Below, one piece after another: positions 1-11,329 of a stretch of DNA of 57,739 nucleotides (the stretch's first letter is position 1; each line of letters begins with the position of its first letter). The DNA comes from Candidatus Zixiibacteriota bacterium. Lineage in GTDB: Bacteria > Zixibacteria > MSB-5A5 > WJJR01. Position numbers and translations under genes: made by a program. The stretch lies in assembly GCA_040752595.1 (NCBI GenBank), contig JBFMGX010000045.1:1-57739 (forward strand), given 5' to 3'. The notes beneath the pieces were generated by a model that was not told where the DNA came from, ran no database searches, and was given only the letters and a program-made list of their open reading frames with translations.

Positions 1-66
1 CCACGCAGAGACCGGCGCCACGATCAGGGCAGAGACAGCAATGATGGTATGCGTGTGTAGCCTCAT
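1..66 (-). CDS. N-terminus of a secreted protein, cut by the left window edge
   Basis: Reading leftward from an ATG at 66-64, 22 codons run to the edge without a stop. They encode a typical signal-peptide start: MRLHT, a hydrophobic stretch rich in I, A, V and L, then a PVSA-W end resembling a signal peptidase I site. No strong ribosome binding site precedes the ATG. The gene would lie downstream of the envelope genes to its right but is separated from them by a terminator at 224-262, so it would need its own promoter. Function is unknown. This could be chance, because only 22 codons are visible. Confidence 0.45.
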   Translation of the reverse strand, partial: MRLHTHTIIAVSALIVAPVSAW

Positions 67-115
67 CGGTCGTGCGGACACTCCGAACAACGACGTCTTG
101 GCTTTCCGCCTGAGG

Positions 116-137
116 ACAAGGGGCTTAAGCCCCTTGT
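116..137. repeat. 22-bp perfect palindrome, copy 1
   Basis: The sequence is ACAAGGGGCTT followed directly by its exact reverse complement, with no spacer. The same 22 bp recurs at 50687-50708, and in both copies TT follows. It lies in the gene-free stretch 67-223, outside any supported gene. Two identical copies 50 kb apart indicate a dispersed intergenic repeat rather than a chance operator. Confidence 0.8.
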
Positions 138-223
138 TTGCCGGTGGGCTCGGTCGTGTCCGTCCCCCTCGCGACGGCACACGCCCGCCCGTAGACCATC
201 CTTGCGATTGCCCGGCTTTCTGT

Positions 224-262
224 CCACAAGAAAAACGGCCCCGGGAGCGATTCCCGGGGCCG
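224..262 (-). terminator. Rho-independent terminator for the PorV-like gene
   Basis: A perfect 11-bp GC-rich stem (236-246 pairing with 252-262, 5-nt loop) lies 21 bp past the stop codon of the gene at 284-1297. On the minus strand it is followed by a T-run (TTTTTCTTG). This marks the 3' end of the three-gene minus-strand unit that begins at 7679. Confidence 0.85.
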
Positions 263-283
263 CCTGATCCAAGTTGTCGGTTT

Positions 284-1297
284 TCAGAACCCGATTTGGA
301 ACGTGAAGTAGTGGTTGTCGTCGAAGAACTCGCTCTGCGACCAGGCATAATCGAAGTACAGTGTCGTCTCACCCAGCGTCAGCGCGGCGCCGCCGCCCAG
401 CGTCAGGCCGTAGATGTAGTCCTTCTGATCGGCGGCGGTGTACCCGCCGCGCAGGAAGAACTTGTGGTCGTAGCCGTACTCGGCGCCGACCTTGTATTCG
501 TCCTGGGCGAAGTTGTTGGACTGGAATGCGCCGGTCACATTGCACTCCGAGCGGTTGCCGGCGACGAACTTGTACGCCGCTCCGAGCTGCACATATGACG
601 GAATTTCGAAGCTGGCGGGTTGCGTGCGCGTCGTATGCGGCAGCGAGTTCGGGTCGTCGCCGACCTGCGTATTCTCGTCAAACCCCGGACCATCGAAGCG
701 CATGTCCGGCCCCAGATTCTTGATCACGGCGCCGAAGGTCAGGTTGTTCCACCCCGGATCATAGCGGAACCCGATGTCGAACGCCGCCCCGGTGGCCGTC
801 TGTTCGGCGATCTTCTCGTAAACGAGATTGCCGCTGATCCCGAGGGAAACGCGGTCGGTCAGCGTGCGTGCATAGGACAGCCCGATGACCGAGAACGACG
901 ACGAGAACATCTCTCCCGTGCCGTCGGGGGCGTCCACCGTGGTGACGAGCTCGTCATTCATTGAGAGGATCTTGGCGGTCAGGGCCAGCACGCCGGCGTC
1001 GCCCAGACGACGGGCCGCGGCGACGTAGTCCACGTCGATGTCGGCGATGTACTTCCGCCGCGACAACATCAGGTCGGTCCCCTGCACGGTCGCGGCGCCG
1101 GCGGGATTCCAGAACAAGGCGTCAATTCCGGTGGCGTACGCCACCGAGGATCCCCCCATGGCGGTGCCACGTGATCCGACCGGGATGCGCAACTCCTGCC
1201 CTCCGGCCGAACCGATCTTCAGGTCGCTGCCGGCCACGGCACTTCCCACGATGAGGAGCACCACCGCCCCGGCCATCGCCCATTCACGATATCGCAT
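284..1297 (-). CDS. PorV/PorQ family outer-membrane beta-barrel protein
   Basis: A 337-aa protein with a signal peptide (hydrophobic residues about 6-20, cleavage near VAGS). The mature N-terminus carries the family hallmark: LRIPVGSRGTAMGG, then a DALFWNPAG segment. Many alternating beta-strands follow, and the protein ends in an aromatic outer-membrane insertion signal (FQIGF). In Bacteroidetes, PorV is the outer-membrane shuttle of the type IX secretion system and PorQ a related barrel; homologues in other FCB phyla are mostly uncharacterised. The start at 1297 has GGAGG seven bases upstream; an in-frame start at 1342 would place 15 unrelated residues before the signal peptide. It is the last gene of the minus-strand unit, 54 bp after its neighbour. 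Confidence 0.85.
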   Translation of the reverse strand: MRYREWAMAGAVVLLIVGSAVAGSDLKIGSAGGQELRIPVGSRGTAMGGSSVAYATGIDALFWNPAGAATVQGTDLMLSRRKYIADIDVDYVAAARRLGDAGVLALTAKILSMNDELVTTVDAPDGTGEMFSSSFSVIGLSYARTLTDRVSLGISGNLVYEKIAEQTATGAAFDIGFRYDPGWNNLTFGAVIKNLGPDMRFDGPGFDENTQVGDDPNSLPHTTRTQPASFEIPSYVQLGAAYKFVAGNRSECNVTGAFQSNNFAQDEYKVGAEYGYDHKFFLRGGYTAADQKDYIYGLTLGGGAALTLGETTLYFDYAWSQSEFFDDNHYFTFQIGF

Positions 1298-1351
1298 CTT
1301 CTGCCTCCATCTCACTTGGTCCCGCGGTGCGGGACCCGGCAACGAATCCGG

Positions 1352-4300
1352 TTAGTAGGTGTTGAGCTGCTCCACCTCGGTGAAGACCGCCACCTTGCCG
1401 ATCTTGGTGCCAAGTCCCTCCGCCTCGACGTGATAGATGTAGAGCCCCGAGGCGACCGGCAGGCCGGTCTCGGTCAGCACATCCCAGACGATCTCCGCAC
1501 TCCCCGGATCGTCCTTCACCAGCGTCCGTACCAGGTCGCCGGCAAGGTTGAAGATGCGGATCGTTGTCTTTGCCGCCGGCACGTTCACAAACTTGAGCAC
1601 GCGGTTGAACTGGTCTACCTCCAGCGCGGTGACGTTGTAGTAGGGGTTCGGGACCGCGTGGACCGCGTCCACCGCGTTGGCAATGACCGTGCCCTCGACC
1701 GTGCCGGGCTTTGATGTCGTGAACTCATAGACGTCGTTCGGCGAGATGACGTGATTGGCGAGAATCTCGAATTGGTCCTCGCCCGTTCCCCCCGGCGAAT
1801 AGGGGACACTGCCCCGGCGGGCCACCGTGAGGAAATACATCACCGGCAGCGGATTCAACAGGGCGTTAATCTGGTAGTCCGCCACGGGCGTCTCGCTGTA
1901 GTCCGCCAGGAAGATCCACAGCCACTCGCGCGGGCCGCTGCCGCTCGTGTTGCTGGCAGCGCTGTAGTCGGGTGGCCAGTACTTGCCGTCGACCATTCCG
2001 CCATCGGCATTGTTCTCCATGAAGCCGACCGCCAGCCGTCGTGGGGGATCGACATCGATGTCCCAGGCCGACAACGGCACGCTCGTCGTGAAGTCCTGGT
2101 AGTCGTAGGTCTCGCCCGTGTTCTTGATGTAGGGCTCGAACTCGGGGCGCGCCGGCGGCGACGAGGCCCCACGCAGGTACCGGTAGCCATACGAGACGTT
2201 GGGATCGCTGGGATCGTAGTTGCCGTTCTCGTCCACTTGGGCGAACTTCAGGAGCACATTGTGGATCCCATACGCGGGCACGCCCGGCTCCTCACAGTAT
2301 CCGAACAGGTAGCAGGGTGACATCCACCCGATCGCTCCATGGAATCCCTCGAACTCGAAATCACCCGCTCCCCCGGCCCATGTCCAGCGACGCGTGCCAG
2401 CGGGGATGCTCCAACCGGCGTCCGGATCACCGTCATCGCCGGTCTTGACGCCCTCGGGGGGATTGACCACCCGCAGGACCATGCCGTCGGCACCCTGGCT
2501 GGCAATCCCGGGGGCTTGGTTTGCCAGCAGCACTGTGTCATGGGGTGTCTGCCGACGGATCAGGTTCCAGGTGATGTCGGGATTGAAGTTGACGCGATAC
2601 GTTGCGCCCGTGATCGCGCCCTGATCGTAGTAGTCAATGAGCACGATCCCATCCGATCCGCCGGCGATGTGCCGCACGGTGTCGCTGCCGGGAATCGTGT
2701 CCGCCAGTACCCCGGTCATCGACCGCGGCGTCACGCCATCGGGCGGACTGGAGGGGAGATTCTCGAACGACTCGGCGATGATCCCGAACGTATTCGGACC
2801 GATCGCAAAGTCGGTCTTGTTCTGATCATCGTAGTTGTAGGTCGTGACCGCGAAATAGTAAGGTCGGTTGTTCACCAGTGTCCCGCCACGGATGCGGTCC
2901 TGCGTGACCCAGAGCTCGTGTTTCAGGTCGGTGTTCTTGCCCCATTGCACGACGACCCGCTCCTTGCCGCTGGGATTGTCGAGGTCCATGTAGATGCGCT
3001 CGACGTCGTTCTTGACGTCAAAGGTCGCGATCTTGGTCCACGGGCCGGAGCTGGACGCCCCTTGGTAGATATTGAACCCCTCCATCACAAATGTCTGGAG
3101 GATCGTCGGTTGACCCGTAGAATCGGGGGGACCGTATCCGTATTGCACATTGCCATCGGCCTCCGGACCCCACAGGAGTTGCACAGCGCCGTCGTTGGGA
3201 ATCTGCCACACCGTCGGCGCCGGCGGCGGTCCGGGGATGTTGAAGTTGACATCGAACACCGACTGCGCCGTCGCGTCCAGCCGCTTCAACTCCGTTATGG
3301 AGCTGAGGCGATCGGCCCCCTGTCCGACGATGACGGCGGCGACGACTTCCTGAGTGTCGCCCGGCTCCATGGTGAACGGCCCGGAGGTCATCATCCAGCG
3401 ACGGTCGGCGGGGTCGGAATCCAGCCATCCGGTTCCGGCCACCGGGTCACCGGACATCATGTAGGTGGTCGGTTCGCCCGTCTCGGGGCTGATCTGCACA
3501 TTGCCATCTTTGTCCAGCCCCAGCATGTAGTTGTATGTCTCGATGTTATTCGACGGGTCGGTGGCATTGATGTACTTATTGAATGAGGTCATCGGCAGAT
3601 TGCGATACCCCTGGATGTACCGCCCCTTGCTGGAGATCCAGGCGGAATCGCCCGCCGAGGCAACGATCGGGCCTTGGAAGAAGTCGAACCCGACCGCCGG
3701 CGCGGCCGCACCATATGTCGCGTCGTCTCCCGAGTTGTAGCAGTACCCCAGGCCGAGCAGCGAGTCGCAGCCGACCAGGTCATCACTGGCGTCGCCCAGA
3801 TCGGGATCGGCCCACAGAGAGACAAAGGCGCTGTCGAGCCGGTTGCTCCCTTTGTTGATGAGCGTGTAGCGCATGAAGATCGTTTGTCCGAGCGCTCCCT
3901 GACGGGCATATCCCCAGACATAGTTCTGGACTTCGATGCCCATGGGACCCTCGGAGCCGCTTCCGGGATCGCTCAAGCGCCCGGCAGGGTCTGCGTCGTT
4001 GTAGACCGCCCAGAGTGACTGGTCACCGACGAGGCTCGGGATGCGGTTCCCCTCGGCGTCAAGCGAATCGCCGCCCGACGCGTTCTTCAGCGCCGGGGCG
4101 CCGTCGTCGAAGGGCCAGTCACTATAGTCGATGCTTGTTTCCCGGGTGTCCCCCTGCTTGATCTTATAGACGTGAAACCCGCCCTGATCGGGCTGGGCGG
4201 CACCGTCCACCATCGGTCCGGGTACAAAGTCGTTGGCGTACTCGGCCGTGGACGTGCGCACCTTGCCGTTGACCTTCGCTCCCAGCCATATACCGGCGGC

Positions 4301-4552
4301 GAAGATCACCGACTTGTTGGTCCCTTTGGGGAAATACAGGCCGTCGTTCTTTCCCAGAAAGCTCGACTTGTCGTAGGCAAACGACCCGGTATTGGTGACG
4401 AACATGAGCAGCGAGTTCGCGTCGAAGTACGTGGTGTTGTCGATAACGGCAATGCCGGCGGATCGCGGCGACGGACGCGGCCCGGCCGCGATCAGCAGCA
4501 ATGCCGCGGCCGGCATCAGCAACGCTGCGACCAGCCATCTGTGGCGTTTCAT
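1352..4552 (-). CDS. Large secreted protein with fibronectin-III-like and FlgD/T9SS-like C-terminal domains
   Basis: A 1066-aa protein. A signal peptide (residues 1-24) precedes a Gly/Asp/Tyr-rich extracellular region. A fibronectin-III-like segment lies around residues 440-575 (PAPTVWQI ... VQLLWGPEADG ... FNIYQGASSSGPW). The last ~100 residues form a FlgD-Ig/type-A sorting-like module: AVPNPYYN, then TTIRIFNLAGDLVRTL, WDVLTETGLPVASGLYIYHVEA and GKVAVF. Such C-terminal domains direct type IX export in Bacteroidetes; here the role is inferred. AGGAGG lies just upstream of the ATG at 4552. The gene lies between a TonB-dependent receptor and a PorV-like barrel, which suggests surface display linked to uptake or export. 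The substrate is unknown. Confidence 0.75.
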   Translation of the reverse strand: MKRHRWLVAALLMPAAALLLIAAGPRPSPRSAGIAVIDNTTYFDANSLLMFVTNTGSFAYDKSSFLGKNDGLYFPKGTNKSVIFAAGIWLGAKVNGKVRTSTAEYANDFVPGPMVDGAAQPDQGGFHVYKIKQGDTRETSIDYSDWPFDDGAPALKNASGGDSLDAEGNRIPSLVGDQSLWAVYNDADPAGRLSDPGSGSEGPMGIEVQNYVWGYARQGALGQTIFMRYTLINKGSNRLDSAFVSLWADPDLGDASDDLVGCDSLLGLGYCYNSGDDATYGAAAPAVGFDFFQGPIVASAGDSAWISSKGRYIQGYRNLPMTSFNKYINATDPSNNIETYNYMLGLDKDGNVQISPETGEPTTYMMSGDPVAGTGWLDSDPADRRWMMTSGPFTMEPGDTQEVVAAVIVGQGADRLSSITELKRLDATAQSVFDVNFNIPGPPPAPTVWQIPNDGAVQLLWGPEADGNVQYGYGPPDSTGQPTILQTFVMEGFNIYQGASSSGPWTKIATFDVKNDVERIYMDLDNPSGKERVVVQWGKNTDLKHELWVTQDRIRGGTLVNNRPYYFAVTTYNYDDQNKTDFAIGPNTFGIIAESFENLPSSPPDGVTPRSMTGVLADTIPGSDTVRHIAGGSDGIVLIDYYDQGAITGATYRVNFNPDITWNLIRRQTPHDTVLLANQAPGIASQGADGMVLRVVNPPEGVKTGDDGDPDAGWSIPAGTRRWTWAGGAGDFEFEGFHGAIGWMSPCYLFGYCEEPGVPAYGIHNVLLKFAQVDENGNYDPSDPNVSYGYRYLRGASSPPARPEFEPYIKNTGETYDYQDFTTSVPLSAWDIDVDPPRRLAVGFMENNADGGMVDGKYWPPDYSAASNTSGSGPREWLWIFLADYSETPVADYQINALLNPLPVMYFLTVARRGSVPYSPGGTGEDQFEILANHVISPNDVYEFTTSKPGTVEGTVIANAVDAVHAVPNPYYNVTALEVDQFNRVLKFVNVPAAKTTIRIFNLAGDLVRTLVKDDPGSAEIVWDVLTETGLPVASGLYIYHVEAEGLGTKIGKVAVFTEVEQLNTY

Positions 4553-4622
4553 CCATGACCTCCTTGCACCGATCCGCCCTGCGCGGATCCTGACCGTGCG
4601 CTCTCTTCCCTGTGACGCCGCC

Positions 4623-7600
4623 TCAGAATGTCCACCGCACGCCGAAGCGAATCTGGCGCGGTGTGTCGAAATTCAGCGGATCGTTTTGTCGTAGTTCATA
4701 CTTCTCCGTGGCCGTCAGGCCCGATTGATCATGCGGCACGGACAGGTCCGGATTCGTCGCGAACGACTGCCCCTCCGGAGTCTCCAGCCACCCGGTCTGA
4801 TCCGCAAGACCGGTTCCTTCGTACACGTCGACGACGTTTTCCCGATCAAAGACGTTGATAACCCAGAGGTACACGTCCAGAGTCAGACGCCCGAGCGGAA
4901 TCTCGCGGTTGGCCTTCAGGTCGAGACGATATGTCCACGGGGTGCGACGCGAGTTGATCGGCCCGGCGGGATTCGTCGAGAGATTCGCCAGCGAGACTTC
5001 GTTGTACACCTCGGCCGGCGAGTAGGGGAAACCGCTCCCTGCGGTGAACACAAAGTTGACACCGGTGCGCTCCAGGGGGTAGGTTTCTCCGAGCCGCGGT
5101 CCCTCTTTGGCGCCGGCCCGGATGTCCAAAATCCCGGTCAACTTGTGGCGTTGGTCGAATTCCAGCGCGCTGGTGTGCTTGGGGGGCTCGGAGTTGACCC
5201 AGGCGATGTTCGACTGGGTGTTGGCGAATGAGCCCGTGCCGTTGGCATATTGCAGCGTATAGTTCAGTTGCGTCGAGATGCCGTGGTTGCGCCGCATATC
5301 GAGCTGAATCTCGATTCCCTTGACGGTGCCGTAGTCGCGGTTCCGGAACGTCGAGAAGCTGTTGGGCGCGGCCGGCTGCGTGACAACTTCCGTCAGGTTC
5401 TTGATGTCTTTGAAGAACGCGGTGACGTCGACGGCGGCGAAGTCCGACACCCGTTTGCGCCAGCCGGCCTCATAGGCGGTTGTCTCCTCCGGCTCGAGGT
5501 TGGGATTGCCGAAGGCGAAGTAGTACCCGCCGCTCTTGATCTTGAACTCCAGATAGTCGTAGTTCACATACAGGTTCTGCAGATCGGGCCTTTGGAAGAA
5601 TTTCCCATAGGAGAAGTGGAACACCGACCCGTCGGCCACCGGGAAGGCAACCCCCAGCCGGGGCGACACCCGTGACACGGACTCGGATTCCGTCAGGTCA
5701 CTCTCGGTCAGGCGTCCCGCCTCCAGCGCCAGACTGTCGCGCTCGCTCTTGGGGCGCGTCGGATCCTTGGAGGCTTCGGCATCGCGCCCGAACGGGTCCA
5801 GCGGGTTTTCGGGGTCCAGCAGACGCTCCGTCCGATAATCGAAGTAATCGAACCGAAGGCCGGCGTTGACGACCAGTCCCTCCCATTCGAATTTGTCCTG
5901 CAGATACCCGGCCAGGTTGACCGGGTGCTTGACGCCATTGGGGCCGCCGTCGTCGACCTCATTGGCGGCCACATCATAGCCGAAGAAGTCGATGTCTTGG
6001 AACCCCTTGGGCTCTCCCTGATAGATGTTCGTCGGCCACAGATGCTGGTAGCGGCGCAACGTGTGGCGCTGGAACTCGGCCCCGAACTTCACCTCGTGGT
6101 TCGGGTGCACCTGGCTGACGAAATCGAAATCCCCGCCTATATATGAGGAATAGCGCTGCAGGTAATTGCGCCAGACGCGTCCTTCATCACCCCGCCACAT
6201 GAAGGTGTGCTCCTCAAAGACGGAGTCTGGTACGCCGTCACCCGTGATGTCGCGCATTCCCATGAACACATCCAGGGTCGTGTCGAATACGACACTCCCG
6301 ACCAGACTGTCGGGATACAGACTCTTGGTGGCATCCTCAGGGTCTGGGAACAGCGGCCGCGGTTGGTTGATGCTGTCGGGGACCAGTTCATAGTCGTCCC
6401 AGGAGTAGAACAGCCGCGTGTCGTCGAACTGCGGGTTCACATTCGGGCGCCCGTATCCCCAGATGTTGTCAAAATAGACGCCGTCCCCCCGCTTGCGGGC
6501 GGTGGAGAACCAACTGAGGGACGCCGTATAGAAGGTCTTCGGATTCAGCGTGTGGGTCATTTCCCCCCACAGCGAGTAGTTCTTGTCCTCGTAGCGCGGC
6601 GTGTGGTCGATGTCGAAGTTGTAGTCGCGCCGGTACTCGCGCCAGTTTTCCTGGGAGCCAATGGAACCCAGGCGGGCCACGATGTTCCCCGACGGGCGCC
6701 AGTTCAGTTTCCCCTGCCAGTTCCACAGACCGGAGAAGTCGTTGGGGAGAATACCGCCGGCGCGGGAATGGGGATTGCGGTCCCCGGCCCAGCGCCGTTC
6801 ACCGGCGGCGTAGAAGGTCAGCTTGTCCGAGCCCTTGAGGACAGGTCCGTTCAGGACGGCGGAGTAGACGTTGTAGTCGTACTTCTCGCCGTGGAAGTTG
6901 TCGGTGATCGCCTCCACCGTCCCATGGTAGGCGGCCTCACCCTCTTTGGTCGTGACGTTGACCGCTCCCGACATGATCAGCCCATACTCGGCATTGAAGC
7001 CGCCGGAGACGACCGAGACCTCTTCGATCGAGTTGTTGTTGATCTGGGTCGTCGACAATCCCGTCAGCGGGTCCTGCTGGGAGAAGCCGTCGACGTAATA
7101 GGCGACCTCGGAGGCGCGTCCGCCGCGCAGGTTCAGCACGCCGGTCGTCGAGTTCTCACGGGCGCCGCGCTGACGGGCCGCCGTGTTGTCGTTGTACCGC
7201 ACCGCCCCGGTCTGCAGACCGACAATGTCCTGATAGCCGCGTGTCGGCAGGTTCTGCACGTCGTCGGTGGTCACGATGCGCAGCGTCGATGTCTGGTCCT
7301 GCTTGACCAGCGGCCGCTCGGCGGTCACCGTAACCGCTCCCATCTCCACGGCCTGCGTCGACAATTGGAAGTCTTGGGTCGTGGTCAGGTCGACGGAGAC
7401 CGCGATGTTCTTCACTTCCATGGGCGTGTAGCCCACGATGGAGGCCTTGAGAGTGTAGTACCCCACCGGGATGTTCAGCAGGACGAATCGCCCGTCCTGG
7501 TCGGTCAGTGCCCCCCACTGTGTCCCCTCGACCGAGACGGCAGCCCCCGGGATTGGTTGCCCGGTGCTTTGGTCTGTTACCACGCCGGAGAGCTTTCCGG

Positions 7601-7679
7601 TCGTGCCGGCCCACGCGGCGGTGACCGCGATCAGGACCGCGAGAGGAACAACCCATTGGGTTTTGATTGAGTAGCGCAA
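4623..7679 (-). CDS. TonB-dependent outer-membrane receptor with carboxypeptidase-regulatory-like N-terminal domain
   Basis: A 1018-aa protein with a signal peptide (1-25). A CarboxypepD_reg-like beta-sandwich lies at about 28-112 (GKLSGVVTDQSTGQPIPGAAVSV ... GYYTLKASIVGY). A plug domain follows at about 120-240 (NLPTRGYQDIVGLQTG, EEVSVVSGGFNAEYG, SGAVNVTTKEG), then a 22-strand-type barrel ending in the aromatic signature RFGVRWTF. This architecture resembles SusC-like and peptide or siderophore receptors that import substrates using TonB energy. The start is TTG at 7679 with AAGGAGGG five bases upstream; no nearby in-frame ATG fits. It is the first gene of the minus-strand unit, 70 bp ahead of the secreted protein. 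The substrate cannot be told from sequence. Confidence 0.88.
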   Translation of the reverse strand: MRYSIKTQWVVPLAVLIAVTAAWAGTTGKLSGVVTDQSTGQPIPGAAVSVEGTQWGALTDQDGRFVLLNIPVGYYTLKASIVGYTPMEVKNIAVSVDLTTTQDFQLSTQAVEMGAVTVTAERPLVKQDQTSTLRIVTTDDVQNLPTRGYQDIVGLQTGAVRYNDNTAARQRGARENSTTGVLNLRGGRASEVAYYVDGFSQQDPLTGLSTTQINNNSIEEVSVVSGGFNAEYGLIMSGAVNVTTKEGEAAYHGTVEAITDNFHGEKYDYNVYSAVLNGPVLKGSDKLTFYAAGERRWAGDRNPHSRAGGILPNDFSGLWNWQGKLNWRPSGNIVARLGSIGSQENWREYRRDYNFDIDHTPRYEDKNYSLWGEMTHTLNPKTFYTASLSWFSTARKRGDGVYFDNIWGYGRPNVNPQFDDTRLFYSWDDYELVPDSINQPRPLFPDPEDATKSLYPDSLVGSVVFDTTLDVFMGMRDITGDGVPDSVFEEHTFMWRGDEGRVWRNYLQRYSSYIGGDFDFVSQVHPNHEVKFGAEFQRHTLRRYQHLWPTNIYQGEPKGFQDIDFFGYDVAANEVDDGGPNGVKHPVNLAGYLQDKFEWEGLVVNAGLRFDYFDYRTERLLDPENPLDPFGRDAEASKDPTRPKSERDSLALEAGRLTESDLTESESVSRVSPRLGVAFPVADGSVFHFSYGKFFQRPDLQNLYVNYDYLEFKIKSGGYYFAFGNPNLEPEETTAYEAGWRKRVSDFAAVDVTAFFKDIKNLTEVVTQPAAPNSFSTFRNRDYGTVKGIEIQLDMRRNHGISTQLNYTLQYANGTGSFANTQSNIAWVNSEPPKHTSALEFDQRHKLTGILDIRAGAKEGPRLGETYPLERTGVNFVFTAGSGFPYSPAEVYNEVSLANLSTNPAGPINSRRTPWTYRLDLKANREIPLGRLTLDVYLWVINVFDRENVVDVYEGTGLADQTGWLETPEGQSFATNPDLSVPHDQSGLTATEKYELRQNDPLNFDTPRQIRFGVRWTF

Positions 7680-8228
7680 GGGTCCCTCCTTGGTTTCGCG
7701 TCAATGCCTATTGACAACTTCCTATATCGACCGAATCAGCCAAACGATAACCCCCCGAACGCAAACAGGATGCAGGACGCACTATCGGCATCCACCCACC
7801 ACCCCGGGGACGGGAAGCGGACACAGCTCCGCCGCATACCGTTTCATGCTGCGCAGAGCGCCGTCCAACGACTCTTGATGCGATTGCTTGGGATCGTCTG
7901 TAGCTCACGACAGCCCGTCACCTCCGATCGGGCAATGGTAAGCCGGCAATTATCCGACGCGAGATTGCTCGGGGCGTCGACGCTTGTGGGGTTCCGCCGT
8001 TGCGAGGTCTGGCGAGAAGCGTCTGTTGCGGTCCTGTGCGACCGACACCCCCCGATGGTCGGTCTCGACTAAGATACCGCCATCACAAACAACGAATTTC
8101 GTGTAGATTAGTTCCCTGTCAAGTGCAAATCGGCTGCTCAGTGGAATCGTTTGGAGGGTATCGGAGCAGCCCTGTTGCCGACGGGCCGCCCATCTCAAAC
8201 CAAGTAGACGGTTCCCTGTGCGGCAGCA
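7680..8228. other. Gene-free region upstream of the receptor unit
   Basis: About 550 bases between the receptor start and the ligA stop. Short reading frames occur on both strands, but none has a ribosome binding site with believable protein composition. The promoter for the receptor unit should lie here on the minus strand; no convincing -35/-10 pair was seen. A TTGACA hexamer at 7711 on the plus strand has no matching -10. No terminator was found for ligA. Confidence 0.6.
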
Positions 8229-10370
<2,142 letters not shown>

Positions 10371-10466
10371 TCAAGTGGGGTCTGTGTACCGGATGGCCGA
10401 ACGATGTGCTCTCATGGCATTCCCAAGTGCGCCCGCCATCCCTGCCGGCCCGTGGCCGAAAATGCC

Positions 10467-10497
10467 TTGACTGATCTGGTCCGGGCTGGAATATACC
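10467..10497 (+). promoter_or_regulatory. Candidate sigma-70-type promoter for the Tol-Pal cluster
   Basis: TTGACT at 10467-10472 is followed by an AT-rich block, AATATACC, at 10490-10497. This gives a -10 of AATATA at 17 bp spacing or TATACC at 19 bp. It lies about 65-90 bp before the TTG start of tolQ in the ligA/tolQ divergent gap. It is the only AT-rich hexamer pair in that gap. Confidence 0.45.
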
Positions 10498-10558
10498 CCA
10501 GCGGCCCGTTTTGAGGGGCGGGCAGGCGCTGCCGAAATCGCGGCGCGGAGGAGTGTGT

Positions 10559-11329
10559 TTGAACATGTATGTCTGGCCAAGTCCGTCGTTGGCAATCCCT
10601 CCCGCAGTGATCGGCGGGAACTTCTGGGAGTTGGTGACCCAGTCGACGTTCTTCGCACTCCTGATCATCACCATCCTGTTCGGCCTGTCGATCGTCAGTT
10701 GGGCCGTGATCATCTGGAAATGGCGCCTCTATCGGCGCATTCTCGCCGACAGCCGGCGATTCCGCGCCCTCTTCCGCCGGGGTCGGCGGCTGGCCGATCG
10801 ACTGACCGCCTTGGAAATGCTGCGTCACCTGCCCCACTGGCGTCTGCTGGAGTCGGGTCTCCGCGAGGCCGCGGCGTTCACCGATCAGAATCGGGGTGGC
10901 GGTTCAGGATCCGCATTCGGTTTCGATCTCACCTCGGAGCAGAAGCATGCGATTGCGGACACCCTGGAGCGGGTGGAGCAGGAGGAAATGGGCAAGCTGG
11001 AGGAGTGGACGATTCTCCTGGCCACGACGGCGAACGCTTCGCCGTTTCTCGGCCTGTTGGGAACCTGCTGGGGGATCATGGACGCCTTTGTCGGGATCGG
11101 CGCCACCGGCTCGGCCTCGTTGGCGGTCGTGGCGCCGGGGATCGCCGAGGCCCTGATGGCGACTGTGGTCGGGCTGGCAGCGGCGATTCCGGCGGTGATC
11201 GCCTATAACTGGTGCGTGCGCAAACTCCGCCAGATCCACGATGAGCTGTCCGGCCTGGCGCTGGAGATTCTGACCGAGTTGACCCGCGAGAATGCCCGTG
11301 AAGCCGCGGACCTATCACGCGCTCTCTGA
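10559..11329 (+). CDS. tolQ: TolQ/ExbB/MotA-family proton channel protein
   Basis: A 256-aa inner-membrane subunit with three membrane segments: about 22-52 (FALLIITILFGLSIVSWAVI), one after the cytoplasmic loop (NASPFLGLLGTCWGIMDAF), and one near the C-terminus (EALMATVVGLAAAIPAVIAY). The GLLGT and Gly/Ala-rich third helix are MotA/TolQ/ExbB hallmarks. Together with TolR it converts proton motive force to movement of the TonB/TolA partner. The start is TTG at 10559, seven bases after GGAGG; the ATG two codons later is too far from it. It overlaps tolR by 38 bp. Assignment as TolQ rather than ExbB rests on the downstream tolB-pal-cpoB. Confidence 0.88.
   Translation: MNMYVWPSPSLAIPPAVIGGNFWELVTQSTFFALLIITILFGLSIVSWAVIIWKWRLYRRILADSRRFRALFRRGRRLADRLTALEMLRHLPHWRLLESGLREAAAFTDQNRGGGSGSAFGFDLTSEQKHAIADTLERVEQEEMGKLEEWTILLATTANASPFLGLLGTCWGIMDAFVGIGATGSASLAVVAPGIAEALMATVVGLAAAIPAVIAYNWCVRKLRQIHDELSGLALEILTELTRENAREAADLSRAL

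Noticed and set aside
6207-7670. 487-codon plus-strand frame opposite the TonB-dependent receptor
   Set aside because: It is antisense to a clear receptor with plug and barrel motifs. The translation is Val/Arg/Gly-rich with no domain.
7711-7740. TTGACA on the plus strand in the gap before ligA
   Set aside because: No -10 lies at acceptable spacing, and no plus-strand gene follows for 2.8 kb.
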